From positions 38,885 through 102,884 of the forward strand of contig NZ_ATUJ01000010.1 in assembly GCF_000420145.1 (NCBI RefSeq): DNA of 64,000 nucleotides, given 5' to 3'. Positions 27,066-36,369 of the stretch are shown piece by piece; position 1 is the first letter of the stretch, and each line of letters begins with the position of its first letter. The notes below the pieces were generated by a model. That model made no database searches and was not told the DNA's origin. It was given only the letters and a program-made list of their open reading frames with translations. The DNA comes from Paracoccus zeaxanthinifaciens ATCC 21588 (GTDB lineage: Bacteria > Pseudomonadota > Alphaproteobacteria > Rhodobacterales > Rhodobacteraceae). Position numbers and translations under genes: made by a program.

Positions 27066-27976
27066 GCATGCCCCCAGGGGCCGTCGTTGCGGTCATCGCC
27101 ACCGCTGCGCGGGATGCGGCTGGCGGTCTGCGGTTCGGGACGCGCCGGCTGCATCGCCATCAGGCGGGCGATGCGTTCCTCGGTCGGGGGATGAGTGGCG
27201 AACAGCTTGTCGGCGCGCAGCGCGTGCAGGGGGTTGATGATGAACATCGAGGCCGCGGCCGGGTTGCGCTCGGCCGGGACGTTGACGCTGCGCCCCGCCG
27301 CCCGCGCGATCGAGGCCAGCGCCGTGGCCAGCGCGCGCGGGTTGCCGCAGATCTGCGCGCCCATCGCGTCGGCCTCGTATTCCCGGGCACGAGAGATCGC
27401 CATCTGCACCAGCATCGCGGCCATGGGGGCCACGATCATGGCGACGATCGCGCCAAGCGTGCCGCCGCGTCCCTCGCGGTTTCCGGTGAACAGCATCATG
27501 TTGCCCATCATCGCGATGGCACCCGCCATGGTCGCGGTGACGGTCATGGTCAGCGTGTCGCGATGCTTGATATGGGCCAGCTCATGCGCGATCACGCCGG
27601 CGATCTCGTCCCGGTCCAGCGCGTTCAGCAGGCCTTGGGTGACGGCGACGGCGGCGTTCTGCGGATTGCGTCCGGTCGCGAAGGCGTTCGGCTGCTCGGT
27701 CGGCAGAAGGTACAGCTTGGGCATGGGCAGATCGGCGCGGCGGGCCAGGTCGGCGGTCATCCGGTACAGGTCCGCGCCCTGCTGGGGCGACAGCTCGACC
27801 GCGCCCTGCTGGCGCAGGACCATCTTGTCGCTGTTCCAGAAGGCGAAGAAGTTCATGCCCCCCGCGATCAGCAGGGCAAGTATCGCGCCGCCCTGCCCGC
27901 CCATCATCCAGCCAAGCCCCATGACCAGCGCCGTCAGCGCGGCCATCAGCATGAAGACCTTCATATTCCCAGCCAT
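27062..27976 (-). CDS. htpX: Membrane zinc protease HtpX
   Basis: HtpX is an inner-membrane M48 metalloprotease with a quality-control role that partly overlaps that of FtsH. The 304-residue product has two N-terminal hydrophobic segments (about 5-24 and 29-46), the zinc motif HELAH at 131-135, and further hydrophobic segments after it. The ATG at 27976 is preceded by a GGGG-rich binding site; a second ATG four codons later is possible. The gene sits between ruvA and ruvB and is translationally coupled to ruvB. Confidence 0.95.
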   Translation of the reverse strand: MAGNMKVFMLMAALTALVMGLGWMMGGQGGAILALLIAGGMNFFAFWNSDKMVLRQQGAVELSPQQGADLYRMTADLARRADLPMPKLYLLPTEQPNAFATGRNPQNAAVAVTQGLLNALDRDEIAGVIAHELAHIKHRDTLTMTVTATMAGAIAMMGNMMLFTGNREGRGGTLGAIVAMIVAPMAAMLVQMAISRAREYEADAMGAQICGNPRALATALASIARAAGRSVNVPAERNPAAASMFIINPLHALRADKLFATHPPTEERIARLMAMQPARPEPQTASRIPRSGGDDRNDGPWGHA

Positions 27977-27991
27977 CGCCAGCCCCCCTGA

Positions 27992-28714
27992 TCAGTCCTT
28001 GGGCGCCAGAAGCCGCAGCGCCGCGCGGATCAACGCGGGCGTCGCAGCCGCGGGTTCCGCAGCCTGCGCCTCGGCCACGGCGCTGGCCGCCTCGGAGGGA
28101 CCATAGCCCAGGTTCGACAGCGCCGACAGCGCATCGGCCATGGCCTGCCCGCTGTCCTGCGCAGGTTTGCGCGGGGGGCGCGCCTCGGTGCCGGGCATCG
28201 AGCCCGGCGCCGAGGCGGCGGTCGCGACGGGCTCGATGCCCGTCTCGACCGCATCCGCCCCGCCAAGCACATCGCCCGCATCGACCGTCAACGATCCCCC
28301 AAGCGCCATGACCGAGGGCGCCTTGTCCTTCAGCTCCAGCACGATCCGCTGCGCGAGCTTCGGCCCCACGCCGTTCGCCTTGCGCACCGACGCCCAGTCC
28401 CCAAGCGCAATCGCCCGCGACAGCCCCTCGGCCCCGAGCGTCCCCAGGATCGCCAGCGACACCTTCGCGCCCACCCCCTGGACCGAGGTCAGCAGCCGGT
28501 GCCATTCCTTTTCCAGCATGGTCGGGAAACCGAACAGCTGCAGCAGGTCCTCGCGCACCATCAGTTCGGTATAGAGGGCGGCCGCCTGGCCCACGGGCGG
28601 CAGCCCCGCCGCCGTCCTCTCGCTGACATGGACGATATAGCCCACGCCGCGCACGTCGATCAGCACGTGATCGTTCGCGCGGTGCAGGATCACGCCCGCG
28701 ATGCGCCCGATCAT
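27992..28714 (-). CDS. ruvA: Holliday junction DNA helicase subunit RuvA
   Basis: RuvA binds four-way junctions as a tetramer and recruits RuvB. The 240-residue product begins [21 protein letters not shown], the typical OB-domain start. Two helix-hairpin-helix motifs are seen around [17 protein letters not shown] and [17 protein letters not shown]. An acidic alanine-rich linker and the C-terminal RuvB-binding domain (residues ~190-240) follow. The linker is somewhat longer than in E. coli RuvA (203 residues). Its ATG overlaps the ruvC stop. Confidence 0.97.
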   Translation of the reverse strand: MIGRIAGVILHRANDHVLIDVRGVGYIVHVSERTAAGLPPVGQAAALYTELMVREDLLQLFGFPTMLEKEWHRLLTSVQGVGAKVSLAILGTLGAEGLSRAIALGDWASVRKANGVGPKLAQRIVLELKDKAPSVMALGGSLTVDAGDVLGGADAVETGIEPVATAASAPGSMPGTEARPPRKPAQDSGQAMADALSALSNLGYGPSEAASAVAEAQAAEPAAATPALIRAALRLLAPKD

Positions 28715-29220
28715 GCCGCACCCCGCTTGGCCGTCACCGCGCGCAGGTTCCGCCCCTGCAGATGCCGCGCGTGGCAGATCGCGATCGCCAGCGCGTCGGC
28801 CGCATCGGGGTTGTCGAAGACCACGCCCGGCAATTGCACGCGGATCATGTGCTGCACCTGTTCCTTGCCAGCATGACCCACGCCGACGACGGTCTTCTTG
28901 ACCGCGTTCGGGGCGTATTCGCCGATCTCCAGCCCGGCCTCGGCGGGGGCCAGAAGCGCCACGCCGCGTGCCTGGCCCAGCTTCAGCGTGCCGGTCGCGT
29001 CCTTGTTCACGAATGTCTGCTCGACCGCGGCGGCGTCGGGTGCGTGGATGCGGATCACCTCGCACAGGCCACGGAACAGCGTGGACAGGCGCGGGCCCAG
29101 GTCCAGCGCCCCGTCCGAATGCACGCATCCGTTCGCGACATGGCGGATGCGCGGGCCGTCCACCTCGATCACGCCCCAGCCCATGTTCCGCAAACCGGGA
29201 TCGATGCCCAAGACCTTCAT
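28711..29220 (-). CDS. ruvC: Holliday junction resolvase RuvC
   Basis: RuvC cuts Holliday junctions symmetrically. I start at the ATG at 29220, giving 169 residues and the standard N-terminus [21 protein letters not shown]7 is the first of the four acidic catalytic residues. The frame continues 14 codons upstream without a better signal. Other family stretches are [25 protein letters not shown] (quoted in part: VEQTFVNKD) and [14 protein letters not shown] near the C-terminus, which supplies the final acidic residue. Confidence 0.96.
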   Translation of the reverse strand: MKVLGIDPGLRNMGWGVIEVDGPRIRHVANGCVHSDGALDLGPRLSTLFRGLCEVIRIHAPDAAAVEQTFVNKDATGTLKLGQARGVALLAPAEAGLEIGEYAPNAVKKTVVGVGHAGKEQVQHMIRVQLPGVVFDNPDAADALAIAICHARHLQGRNLRAVTAKRGAA

Positions 29221-29286
29221 GCTGCCCCCTTTTTTCCGATGGCTAGCACGAAGCGGGAACATCTGACCAGAAGAAACGGCCGCGCA

Positions 29287-32200
29287 CTATTCCTCGATCA
29301 CGTCCAGCACGCCCGGAACCGCACGCAGCGCCTGGCGGGCGGGCGTGGTCAGGGGCGCGTCGTTCGCGACCTCGATCTCGATCAGCTCGTCGCCCTCGCG
29401 GATGCGCAGGCGCACCGGACCGCGTGCGCGCGACGGGGCGACCAGCTCGGCCTGGATGCGGCCAAGGGTCTCGGCCAGGCGACCGACCGTGTCGACGCCC
29501 TGGATCTCGACCGCCAAGGACCCTGCCCCCGCATCCGCGACGAAATCCTCGAGGCTGGCGACGCTGTTGGCCAGCATCTTCACCTGTTCCCCCGAGGGCT
29601 CGACCTTGACCTGCAGGACCACGTTCATCCCCGATTCCAACCGCTCTCGCGATGCGTTCAGCAGGTCCGAGAACAGCGTGACCTCATATAGCCCGGTCGG
29701 ATCGGACAGGCTGACGAAGGCGTATTGCGTGCCCTTGGCCGATTTGCGCTCCATCCGGGCGGCAACGGTGCCCGCGATGAAGGCGACCATGGGGCCGCCC
29801 GCGGCCTCTGCGGAAATCTCGGCCAGGGTCTGGACCTTCTTGCGACGCAGCGCGGTCTGGTAATCGTCCAGTGGGTGGCCCGACAGGTAGAAGCCGACGG
29901 CCTTGTGTTCCTCGCCCAGCTTCTCGGTCGGCAGCCAGACCTGCGCGATGGCCGGGCGCGGCGGCGGCAGATCCTCGCCCCCACCGAACAGCGAGGACTG
30001 GTTCGAGGCCGCCTGTTCCTGCACGGCGGCCGACCACGCGACCAGCCCGTCAAGCGATTTCAGCACCCGTGCGCGGTTGTCGTCCAGCAGGTCGAACGCG
30101 CCTGCGCGCGCCAGCATCTCCAACGGGCGCTTGCCCACGCGCTTCATGTCCACGCGACGGGCGAAATCGTTGATGTCGCTGAAGGGCCGGTCGCCGCGCG
30201 CCTCGTGAATCAGGCGCATCGCCTCGATCCCCACGCCCTTCAGCGCGCCAAGGGCATAGAAGATGCGCCCCTTGCCCGTGGTGAAGGTCGGGGCCGAGCG
30301 GTTGACGCAGGGCGGCACGATCTCGATCCCCATGCGGTCGCATTCGCGCTTGTAGATCGCCAGCTTGTCGGTCAGGTGGATGTCGCAGTTCATCACCGCG
30401 GCCATGAATTCGACCGGATGGTTCGCCTTCAGCCATGCCGTCTGATAGCTGACGACCGCATAGGCCGCCGCGTGCGACTTGTTGAAGCCGTAATTCGCGA
30501 ACTTCTCCAGCAGGTCGAAGACCTCGCCCGCCTTCTTTTCCGACACGCCGTTCTCGACGCTGCCCTTGATGAATTTCGGACGCTCCTTGGCCATCTCGGC
30601 GGCGATCTTCTTGCCCATCGCGCGGCGCAGCAGGTCGGCGCCGCCAAGCGAATATCCCGCCATGACCTGGGCGATCTGCATCACCTGTTCCTGGTAGACG
30701 ATGATGCCCTGCGTTTCCGCCAGGATGTGGTCGATGCTGGGATGGATGGATTCCAGTTCCCGCGCGCCGTTCTTCACGTCGCAATAGACGGGGATGTTCT
30801 CCATCGGGCCGGGGCGGTACAGCGCGACCAGCGCCACGATATCCTCGATGCAGGTCGGGCGCATGCGGCGCAGCGCGTCCATCATGCCGCTGGATTCCAC
30901 CTGGAACACCGCGACGGTGCGGGCGCTGGCGAACAGGTCATAGCTGGCCTTGTCGTCCAGCGGGATGGTGTTGATCTGGTTCTCGGTCCCGGCGGGGGGC
31001 TGGTACAGCTCTCGGCCCTCGGCATCGACATGCAGGGGGCGGCCCGCACCGTTGATCAGATCGACCGCGTTCTGGATGACCGTCAGCGTCTTGAGGCCGA
31101 GGAAGTCGAACTTCACCAGGCCGGCCTGCTCGACCCACTTCATGTTGAACTGCGTCGCGGGCATGTCGGATGCCGGATCGCGATACAGCGGGACCAGCTG
31201 GTCCAGCGGCCTGTCCCCGATCACCACCCCCGCCGCGTGGGTCGAGGCGTTGCGGTACAGCCCCTCCAGCTGCTCGGCGTAATCCAAGAGACGGCCCACG
31301 ACCTCCTCACGCGCGGCCTCGCGCAGGCGCGGTTCCTCGGCGCGGGCCTTGGTGATGCTGACGGGCTTCACGCCCTCGACCGGGATCATCTTGGACAGGC
31401 GGTCCACCTGGCCGAAGGGCAGCTGCAGCACGCGGCCCACATCGCGCACTGCGGCCTTGGACAGCAGCGCGCCGAAGGTGATGATCTGGCCGACCTTCTC
31501 CTTGCCGTATTTCTCCTGCACGTAGCGGATCACCTCTTCGCGGCGGTCCATGCAGAAGTCGATGTCGAAGTCGGGCATCGACACGCGTTCGGGGTTCAGG
31601 AAGCGTTCGAACAGCAGCGAATATCGCAGCGGATCGAGGTCCGTGATCGTCAGCGCATAGGCCACGAGGCTGCCCGCCCCCGAACCGCGCCCCGGCCCGA
31701 CGGGGATGTCGTGATCCTTGGCCCAGCCGATGAAATCCGCGACGATCAGGAAATAGCCGGGAAAGCCCATCTGCTCGATGATGTTCAGCTCGAAATCCAG
31801 GCGCTGCTGGTATTCCTCGGGGGTGACGGCATGGGGGATGACCTTCAGGCGGGCCTGAAGCCCCTCGTTCGCCTGGCGGCGCAGTTCGGCCACCTCGTCA
31901 TCGGCGAATTTCGGCAGGATGGGGGCGTGCTTGCTGACCGCGAAGGCGCAGCGGCGGGCGATCTCGACCGTGTTCTCCAGCGCCTCGGGCAGGTCGGCGA
32001 ACAGGACCGCCATCTCCTCGGGGGACTTGAAATAGTGCTGCGACGTCAGGCGGCGGCGCGGCTGGGGCTGATCGACATAGGCCTTCTCGGCGATGCAGAT
32101 CAGCGCGTCATGCGCCTCGTACATGGCGGGCTTGGGGAAATAGACGTCGTTCGTGGCGACCAGCGGCAGGTCGCGGGCATAGGCCAGCTCGATCAGGCCT

Positions 32201-32757
32201 GCCTCGCTGGCGGATTCCGCGGGCATCAGGGTGCCGTTCTCGGACGGGTGGCGCTGCAGTTCGACATAGAGCCGGTCGCCGAAGGCATCCGCCAGCCGGG
32301 TCGTCAGCGCGGCGGCCTTGTCGCCCTGCCCCTGCGCGATCAGCTGGCCAAGCGGCCCGAGCGCCCCGCCCGTCAGGCAGATCAACCCCTCGGCCCGCGC
32401 GCACAGCTCGTCCAGGGTCACATGCGGCAACGCGCCCCCTTCGCGCAGGTAGATGCACGAGGACAGCGCCATCAGGTTCATCCAGCCCGCGCGGTTCTGC
32501 GCCAGAAGCACGACCGGCCCCGTCGCGTCGGCCTGCACCGTCACCTGGCAGCCGATGATGGGCTGCACACCCTTGTCCTTGGCCTTCACGCTGAATTCCA
32601 GCGCGGCGAACATGTTGTTCGTATCTGTCAGCGCGACGGCCGGCATGCCCATTTCGGCGGCAATTGCGGGCATTTTGCCGACAGGAATGGCACCTTCCAG
32701 CAGGGAATGCTCGGAATGTGTGCGAAGATGGATGAATCGGGGGGATTTTGCGGCCAT
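29287..32757 (-). CDS. dnaE: DNA polymerase III subunit alpha
   Basis: DnaE is the replicative polymerase of the chromosome. The 1156-residue product opens with the PHP domain (FIHLRTHSEHSLLEGAI). The palm catalytic aspartates are in PDFDIDFCMDRR, and GPGRGSGAGSLVAYAL comes before them. The helix-hairpin-helix region and an OB fold (MVAFIAGTVAARMERKS) follow, and the C-terminus is typical of the DnaE1 type. It is divergent from the nucleoside ABC importer operon across 100 bases, and ruvC starts 66 bases downstream. Confidence 0.98.
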   Translation of the reverse strand: MAAKSPRFIHLRTHSEHSLLEGAIPVGKMPAIAAEMGMPAVALTDTNNMFAALEFSVKAKDKGVQPIIGCQVTVQADATGPVVLLAQNRAGWMNLMALSSCIYLREGGALPHVTLDELCARAEGLICLTGGALGPLGQLIAQGQGDKAAALTTRLADAFGDRLYVELQRHPSENGTLMPAESASEAGLIELAYARDLPLVATNDVYFPKPAMYEAHDALICIAEKAYVDQPQPRRRLTSQHYFKSPEEMAVLFADLPEALENTVEIARRCAFAVSKHAPILPKFADDEVAELRRQANEGLQARLKVIPHAVTPEEYQQRLDFELNIIEQMGFPGYFLIVADFIGWAKDHDIPVGPGRGSGAGSLVAYALTITDLDPLRYSLLFERFLNPERVSMPDFDIDFCMDRREEVIRYVQEKYGKEKVGQIITFGALLSKAAVRDVGRVLQLPFGQVDRLSKMIPVEGVKPVSITKARAEEPRLREAAREEVVGRLLDYAEQLEGLYRNASTHAAGVVIGDRPLDQLVPLYRDPASDMPATQFNMKWVEQAGLVKFDFLGLKTLTVIQNAVDLINGAGRPLHVDAEGRELYQPPAGTENQINTIPLDDKASYDLFASARTVAVFQVESSGMMDALRRMRPTCIEDIVALVALYRPGPMENIPVYCDVKNGARELESIHPSIDHILAETQGIIVYQEQVMQIAQVMAGYSLGGADLLRRAMGKKIAAEMAKERPKFIKGSVENGVSEKKAGEVFDLLEKFANYGFNKSHAAAYAVVSYQTAWLKANHPVEFMAAVMNCDIHLTDKLAIYKRECDRMGIEIVPPCVNRSAPTFTTGKGRIFYALGALKGVGIEAMRLIHEARGDRPFSDINDFARRVDMKRVGKRPLEMLARAGAFDLLDDNRARVLKSLDGLVAWSAAVQEQAASNQSSLFGGGEDLPPPRPAIAQVWLPTEKLGEEHKAVGFYLSGHPLDDYQTALRRKKVQTLAEISAEAAGGPMVAFIAGTVAARMERKSAKGTQYAFVSLSDPTGLYEVTLFSDLLNASRERLESGMNVVLQVKVEPSGEQVKMLANSVASLEDFVADAGAGSLAVEIQGVDTVGRLAETLGRIQAELVAPSRARGPVRLRIREGDELIEIEVANDAPLTTPARQALRAVPGVLDVIEE

Positions 32758-32794
32758 GATTGCAACAGTATCGCAGCCTGACCAAACAGCGCAA

Positions 32795-32822
32795 TTGCCA
32801 GCCCCGCGATTTGCGGTCTAAG
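32795..32822 (+). promoter_or_regulatory. Candidate promoter for the BMP-type ABC operon
   Basis: TTGCCA (32795-32800) and TCTAAG (32817-32822) are separated by 16 bases in the 100-base gap between dnaE and the ABC ATPase, giving a leader of about 30 bases. On the other strand of the same gap TTGCGC-16-GATACT is a weak candidate for dnaE. Confidence 0.4.
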
Positions 32823-32857
32823 CAGGCCGGGTTTCTCGCAAGGCTCGACAGGGGAAG

Positions 32858-34384
32858 GTGAATTTGGACAGCGCCACGGTGTTTCGCGCAGATGGGGTCG
32901 GCAAGACCTATCCCGGTGTGCGCGCGAATGACGACGTTTCCTTCGAGATCGCCAAAGGCGAGATCCACGCCCTGCTGGGCGAGAACGGCGCCGGGAAATC
33001 CACGCTGGTCAAGATGATCTATGGCCTCGTGCGGCCCGATGACGGGCACATGACGCTGCTGGACCGCCCGCACGAACCGTCCGACCCGCGCGCGGCCCGT
33101 GCGGCGGGCGTGGCGATGGTGTTCCAGCATTTCAGCCTGTTCGACGCGCTGACAGTGGCCGAGAACATCGCCCTGGGGATGGAGAACCCGCCCCCCCGGC
33201 GCGAGCTGGCCGACCGGATCACCAAGGTCAGCCACGAATTCGGCCTGCCGCTGAACCCCGCGCGTCGCGTGGTCACCCTGTCGGCAGGCGAACGCCAGCG
33301 GGTCGAGATCATCCGCTGCCTGCTGCAGAACCCGCGCCTGCTGATCATGGACGAACCCACCAGCGTGCTGACCCCGCAAGAGGCCGAGCTGCTGTTCGCG
33401 ACCCTGCGCAAGCTGGCGGCGCAGGGGACGGCGATCCTCTATATCAGCCACAAGCTGGAAGAGATCCGCGCCCATTGCGACCGCGCCACGATCCTGCGCC
33501 ATGGACGCGTGGTGGACAGCTGCAACCCGCGCGACCATTCCGCCAACCAGCTTGCCGCCATGATGGTCGGAGGAGAGATGCGCGCCGTCGACCGCTCGGG
33601 CCGCAACGCGGGCGAGACGCTGCTGGACCTGCGCGACCTGTCCCTGCCCGCCCCCACGGCCGAGGGCGTGGCCCTCAAATCCGTGTCCCTGTCGCTTCGC
33701 GCGGGCGAGATCCTGGGCATCGGCGGCGTCGCGGGCAACGGACAAGAGGAATTGCTGGCGGCCCTGTCGGGCGAGATGCCGTCGACCCCCGGCACCCTGA
33801 GTGTCGAGGGCGCCGACCTGTCGCAGGCCGGTCCCGCCGCCCGCCGCCGCGCGGGCCTTCTGGCCGCCCCCGAGGACCGGCTGGGCCATGCCGCCGTGCC
33901 CGATTTCAGCCTGACCGAGAACACGCTGCTGACCGCGGGCGACCGCAAGTCGCTGGTCCGGCGCGGGCTGATCGACCATGACGCCGCGCGCGATTTCGCG
34001 CAGGCCGTGATCGCCACCTTCGACGTGCGCACCCCCGGTCCCGGCACCGCCGCCAAGGCGCTGTCGGGCGGCAACCTGCAGAAATTCGTCATCGGCCGCG
34101 AGGTCCTGCAGGACCCGCGCGTGCTGGTCGTGAACCAGCCCACATGGGGCGTCGATGCGGGCGCTGCCGCCGCCGTGCGCCAGTCGCTGCTGGATCTTGC
34201 GCGATCGGGCGCGGGCGTCATCGTCATCAGCCAGGACCTGGACGAGATCCTGGAGCTGTCCGACCGTTTCTGCGCCCTGAACGAGGGCCGCCTGTCCGAT
34301 CCGGTCCCGACCGAGGGGCTGACCCTCGAACGCATCGGCCTGATGCTGGGCGGCGCACACGGGATGGAGGAGGCTCGCATATGA
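32858..34384 (+). CDS. Nucleoside-type ABC transporter ATP-binding protein (two domains)
   Basis: This is a fused two-domain ATPase of the sugar/nucleoside (CUT2-like) class that energises BMP-family importers. The 508-residue product has a full first domain: Walker A GENGAGKST, signature LSAGERQR and Walker B LLIMDEPTS. The second domain has a degenerate Walker A (GGVAGNGQ) but a signature LSGGNLQK, as is normal for this class. The start is a GTG at 32858 or a TTG two codons later; the purine-rich GGGGAAGG fits either. Its stop overlaps the next permease (ATGA). Its partners are two permeases and a BMP-type binding protein downstream. Confidence 0.92.
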   Translation: MNLDSATVFRADGVGKTYPGVRANDDVSFEIAKGEIHALLGENGAGKSTLVKMIYGLVRPDDGHMTLLDRPHEPSDPRAARAAGVAMVFQHFSLFDALTVAENIALGMENPPPRRELADRITKVSHEFGLPLNPARRVVTLSAGERQRVEIIRCLLQNPRLLIMDEPTSVLTPQEAELLFATLRKLAAQGTAILYISHKLEEIRAHCDRATILRHGRVVDSCNPRDHSANQLAAMMVGGEMRAVDRSGRNAGETLLDLRDLSLPAPTAEGVALKSVSLSLRAGEILGIGGVAGNGQEELLAALSGEMPSTPGTLSVEGADLSQAGPAARRRAGLLAAPEDRLGHAAVPDFSLTENTLLTAGDRKSLVRRGLIDHDAARDFAQAVIATFDVRTPGPGTAAKALSGGNLQKFVIGREVLQDPRVLVVNQPTWGVDAGAAAAVRQSLLDLARSGAGVIVISQDLDEILELSDRFCALNEGRLSDPVPTEGLTLERIGLMLGGAHGMEEARI

Positions 34385-35457
34385 TCCAGCTTGTTCCGCG
34401 CACGGGCGCATCCGGCCTGTGGCAGGTCGCGACGCCCGTCCTTGCCGTGCTGGCCACCATGCTGACGGGCGGGTTGCTGTTCGCGCTGCTGGGCCACGAT
34501 CCGGTCGCCGCGATCCGCACGATCTTCTGGGATCCGCTGTTCGGCATGGCCGCGTCCTATTCCCGCCCGCAGCTGCTGGTGAAGGCCGCGCCGCTGATCC
34601 TGATCGCGTCGGGGCTGGCCGTGGGTTTCCGCGCCGGCATCTGGAACATCGGCGCCGAGGGTCAATACATCATCGGCGGGATCACCGGCGCGGGCGTGGC
34701 GCTTGCGCTCCATCCGCTGGATGCGTTCTGGATCTTTCCGGCGATGGTGCTGGCGGGGCTGGCGGGCGGCTGGGCCTGGGGCATGATCCCCGCCCTGCTG
34801 CGCAACTGGTTCGGCGCGTCCGAGATCCTCGTGTCGCTGATGCTGGTCTATGTCGCCCAGCGCGTGGCGGCATGGATGGCCTTCGGCCCGATGAAGAACC
34901 CCGAGGGCTTCGGCTTCCCCGGTTCGCGCAACCTGCAGCAATACCCCTCGGCCTCGAACCCGGAGCTGTTCGCGAATACCGGCGCGCATTGGGGCGTCTT
35001 CGCGGCGCTTGCCGCCGTCGTCGCGACATGGGTGCTGATGAGCCGCCACATCCGCGGCTTCCACATCCGCGCGGCGGGCACCGCGCCCCGTGCCGCGCGT
35101 TTCGCGGGCGTGCGTCCGCAGGTGCTGGTGGCCTTCTGCCTGGGGCTGTCGGGCGCGCTGGCCGGTGCGGCGGGCCTGTTCGAGGTCGCGGGCCCCGCGG
35201 GCCAGGTCACCGACAAGCTGGGCGTTGGCTACGGCTTCACCGCGATCATCGTGGCGTTCCTTGGACGGCTGCATCCGGTCGGCATCCTGCTGGCGGGGCT
35301 GCTGCTGGCGCTGACCTATATCGGGGGCGAACTGGCGCAGCTGACCATGCAGCTGCCCGCCGCATCCGTGCAGGTCTTCCAGGGGATGCTGCTGTTCTTC
35401 CTGCTGGGCTTCGACATCCTGACCCGGTTCCGCATCGTCCGGAGGGTGCGCGCATGA
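34381..35457 (+). CDS. Nucleoside-type ABC transporter permease 1
   Basis: This 358-residue permease belongs to the BPD_transp_2 family and pairs with the next gene to form the channel of a BMP-type importer. It has about nine to ten hydrophobic segments. The conserved FRAGIWNIGAEGQYIIGGITG stretch (quoted in part: GIWNIGAEGQ) corresponds to the family EAA-like region. The ATG at 34381 overlaps the ATPase stop, and its own stop overlaps the next permease (ATGA). This order, ATPase then two permeases then binding protein, matches known purine nucleoside importers in firmicutes and alphaproteobacteria; the actual substrate here is inferred. Confidence 0.92.
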   Translation: MIQLVPRTGASGLWQVATPVLAVLATMLTGGLLFALLGHDPVAAIRTIFWDPLFGMAASYSRPQLLVKAAPLILIASGLAVGFRAGIWNIGAEGQYIIGGITGAGVALALHPLDAFWIFPAMVLAGLAGGWAWGMIPALLRNWFGASEILVSLMLVYVAQRVAAWMAFGPMKNPEGFGFPGSRNLQQYPSASNPELFANTGAHWGVFAALAAVVATWVLMSRHIRGFHIRAAGTAPRAARFAGVRPQVLVAFCLGLSGALAGAAGLFEVAGPAGQVTDKLGVGYGFTAIIVAFLGRLHPVGILLAGLLLALTYIGGELAQLTMQLPAASVQVFQGMLLFFLLGFDILTRFRIVRRVRA

Positions 35458-36341
35458 TCGATCCGCTTTCGGTCTTCCTGCTGCTGCTGTCGGCTTCGAC
35501 CCCGATCCTGTTCGCCGCCCTGGGCGAGCTGGTCGTCGAACGCGCTGGCGTCCTGAACCTGGGCGTCGAGGGGATGATGATCACCGGCGCGCTGGCGGGC
35601 TTCGCGGTCGCGCATGCGACGGGCAACCCCTTTGCGGGCTTCGTCGCCGCCGCCGTCGCGGGGGCTGCCATATCGACCCTGTTCGCGGCGCTGACGCAGG
35701 CGTTCCTGGCCAACCAGGTCGCATCCGGCCTTGCGCTGACACTGTTCGGGCTGGGCCTTGCCGCCATGTTCGGCAAGCCGTTCGAGGGGGTGAAGGCGCC
35801 CCCTATGCCCGCAGGCCCCCTGGGCATCAACTGGATCGTCTGGCTGGGCCTTCTGGCGGTGCCCGCGATCTGGTGGTTCCTGACCCGGTCGCGGCGCGGC
35901 CTGATCCTGCGCGGCGTGGGCGAGAACCACGAGGCCGCCCACGCCCTGGGCTATGACGTGCGGCTGACGCGGCTGGCGGCCATAGCCTTCGGCGGCGCGA
36001 TGGCCGGGATCGGCGGGGCGTTCATCTCGATCGCGACGGTGCTGCAATGGACCGAGGGGATGACCGCGGGCGCGGGCTGGATCGCGCTGGCCATCGTCGT
36101 CTTTTCCAACTGGACGGCAGTCGGCGTGCTGGCGGGGGCGTGGCTGTTCGGCGGAGTGACGGTGCTGCAGCTGCGGCTGCAGGCGGCGGGGGTGAACGTG
36201 CCCGTGCAGCTTCTGTCGATGGCGCCCTATCTTGCCACGATCATCGTCCTCGTGCTGATCTCGGGTCGGCAGAAATACAGCCGCCGTGCAGGGGCCGCCG
36301 CGCCCGGATCGCTCGGCCAGAACTTCCACGCGCTGCGCTGA
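35454..36341 (+). CDS. Nucleoside-type ABC transporter permease 2
   Basis: This is the second, smaller permease of the importer, 295 residues with about eight membrane segments. The family stretch ERAGVLNLGVEGMMITGAL lies near residues 28-46, and LRGVGENHEAAHALGYDV is the usual cytoplasmic loop. It is coupled to the first permease by an ATGA overlap, and the binding protein gene begins 28 bases later. Confidence 0.92.
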   Translation: MIDPLSVFLLLLSASTPILFAALGELVVERAGVLNLGVEGMMITGALAGFAVAHATGNPFAGFVAAAVAGAAISTLFAALTQAFLANQVASGLALTLFGLGLAAMFGKPFEGVKAPPMPAGPLGINWIVWLGLLAVPAIWWFLTRSRRGLILRGVGENHEAAHALGYDVRLTRLAAIAFGGAMAGIGGAFISIATVLQWTEGMTAGAGWIALAIVVFSNWTAVGVLAGAWLFGGVTVLQLRLQAAGVNVPVQLLSMAPYLATIIVLVLISGRQKYSRRAGAAAPGSLGQNFHALR

Positions 36342-36369
36342 ACGCAGCCGTCCATCAGAGAGGGTAGAC

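Noticed and set aside
29725..32781. A 1018-codon open frame on the plus strand opposite dnaE
   Set aside because: It is antisense to a highly conserved gene, histidine/glutamine-rich as such shadows usually are.
32858..34384. Degenerate second Walker A in the ABC ATPase as a sign of inactivation
   Set aside because: A GVAGNGQ-type second site is normal for two-domain ATPases of the sugar/nucleoside class.
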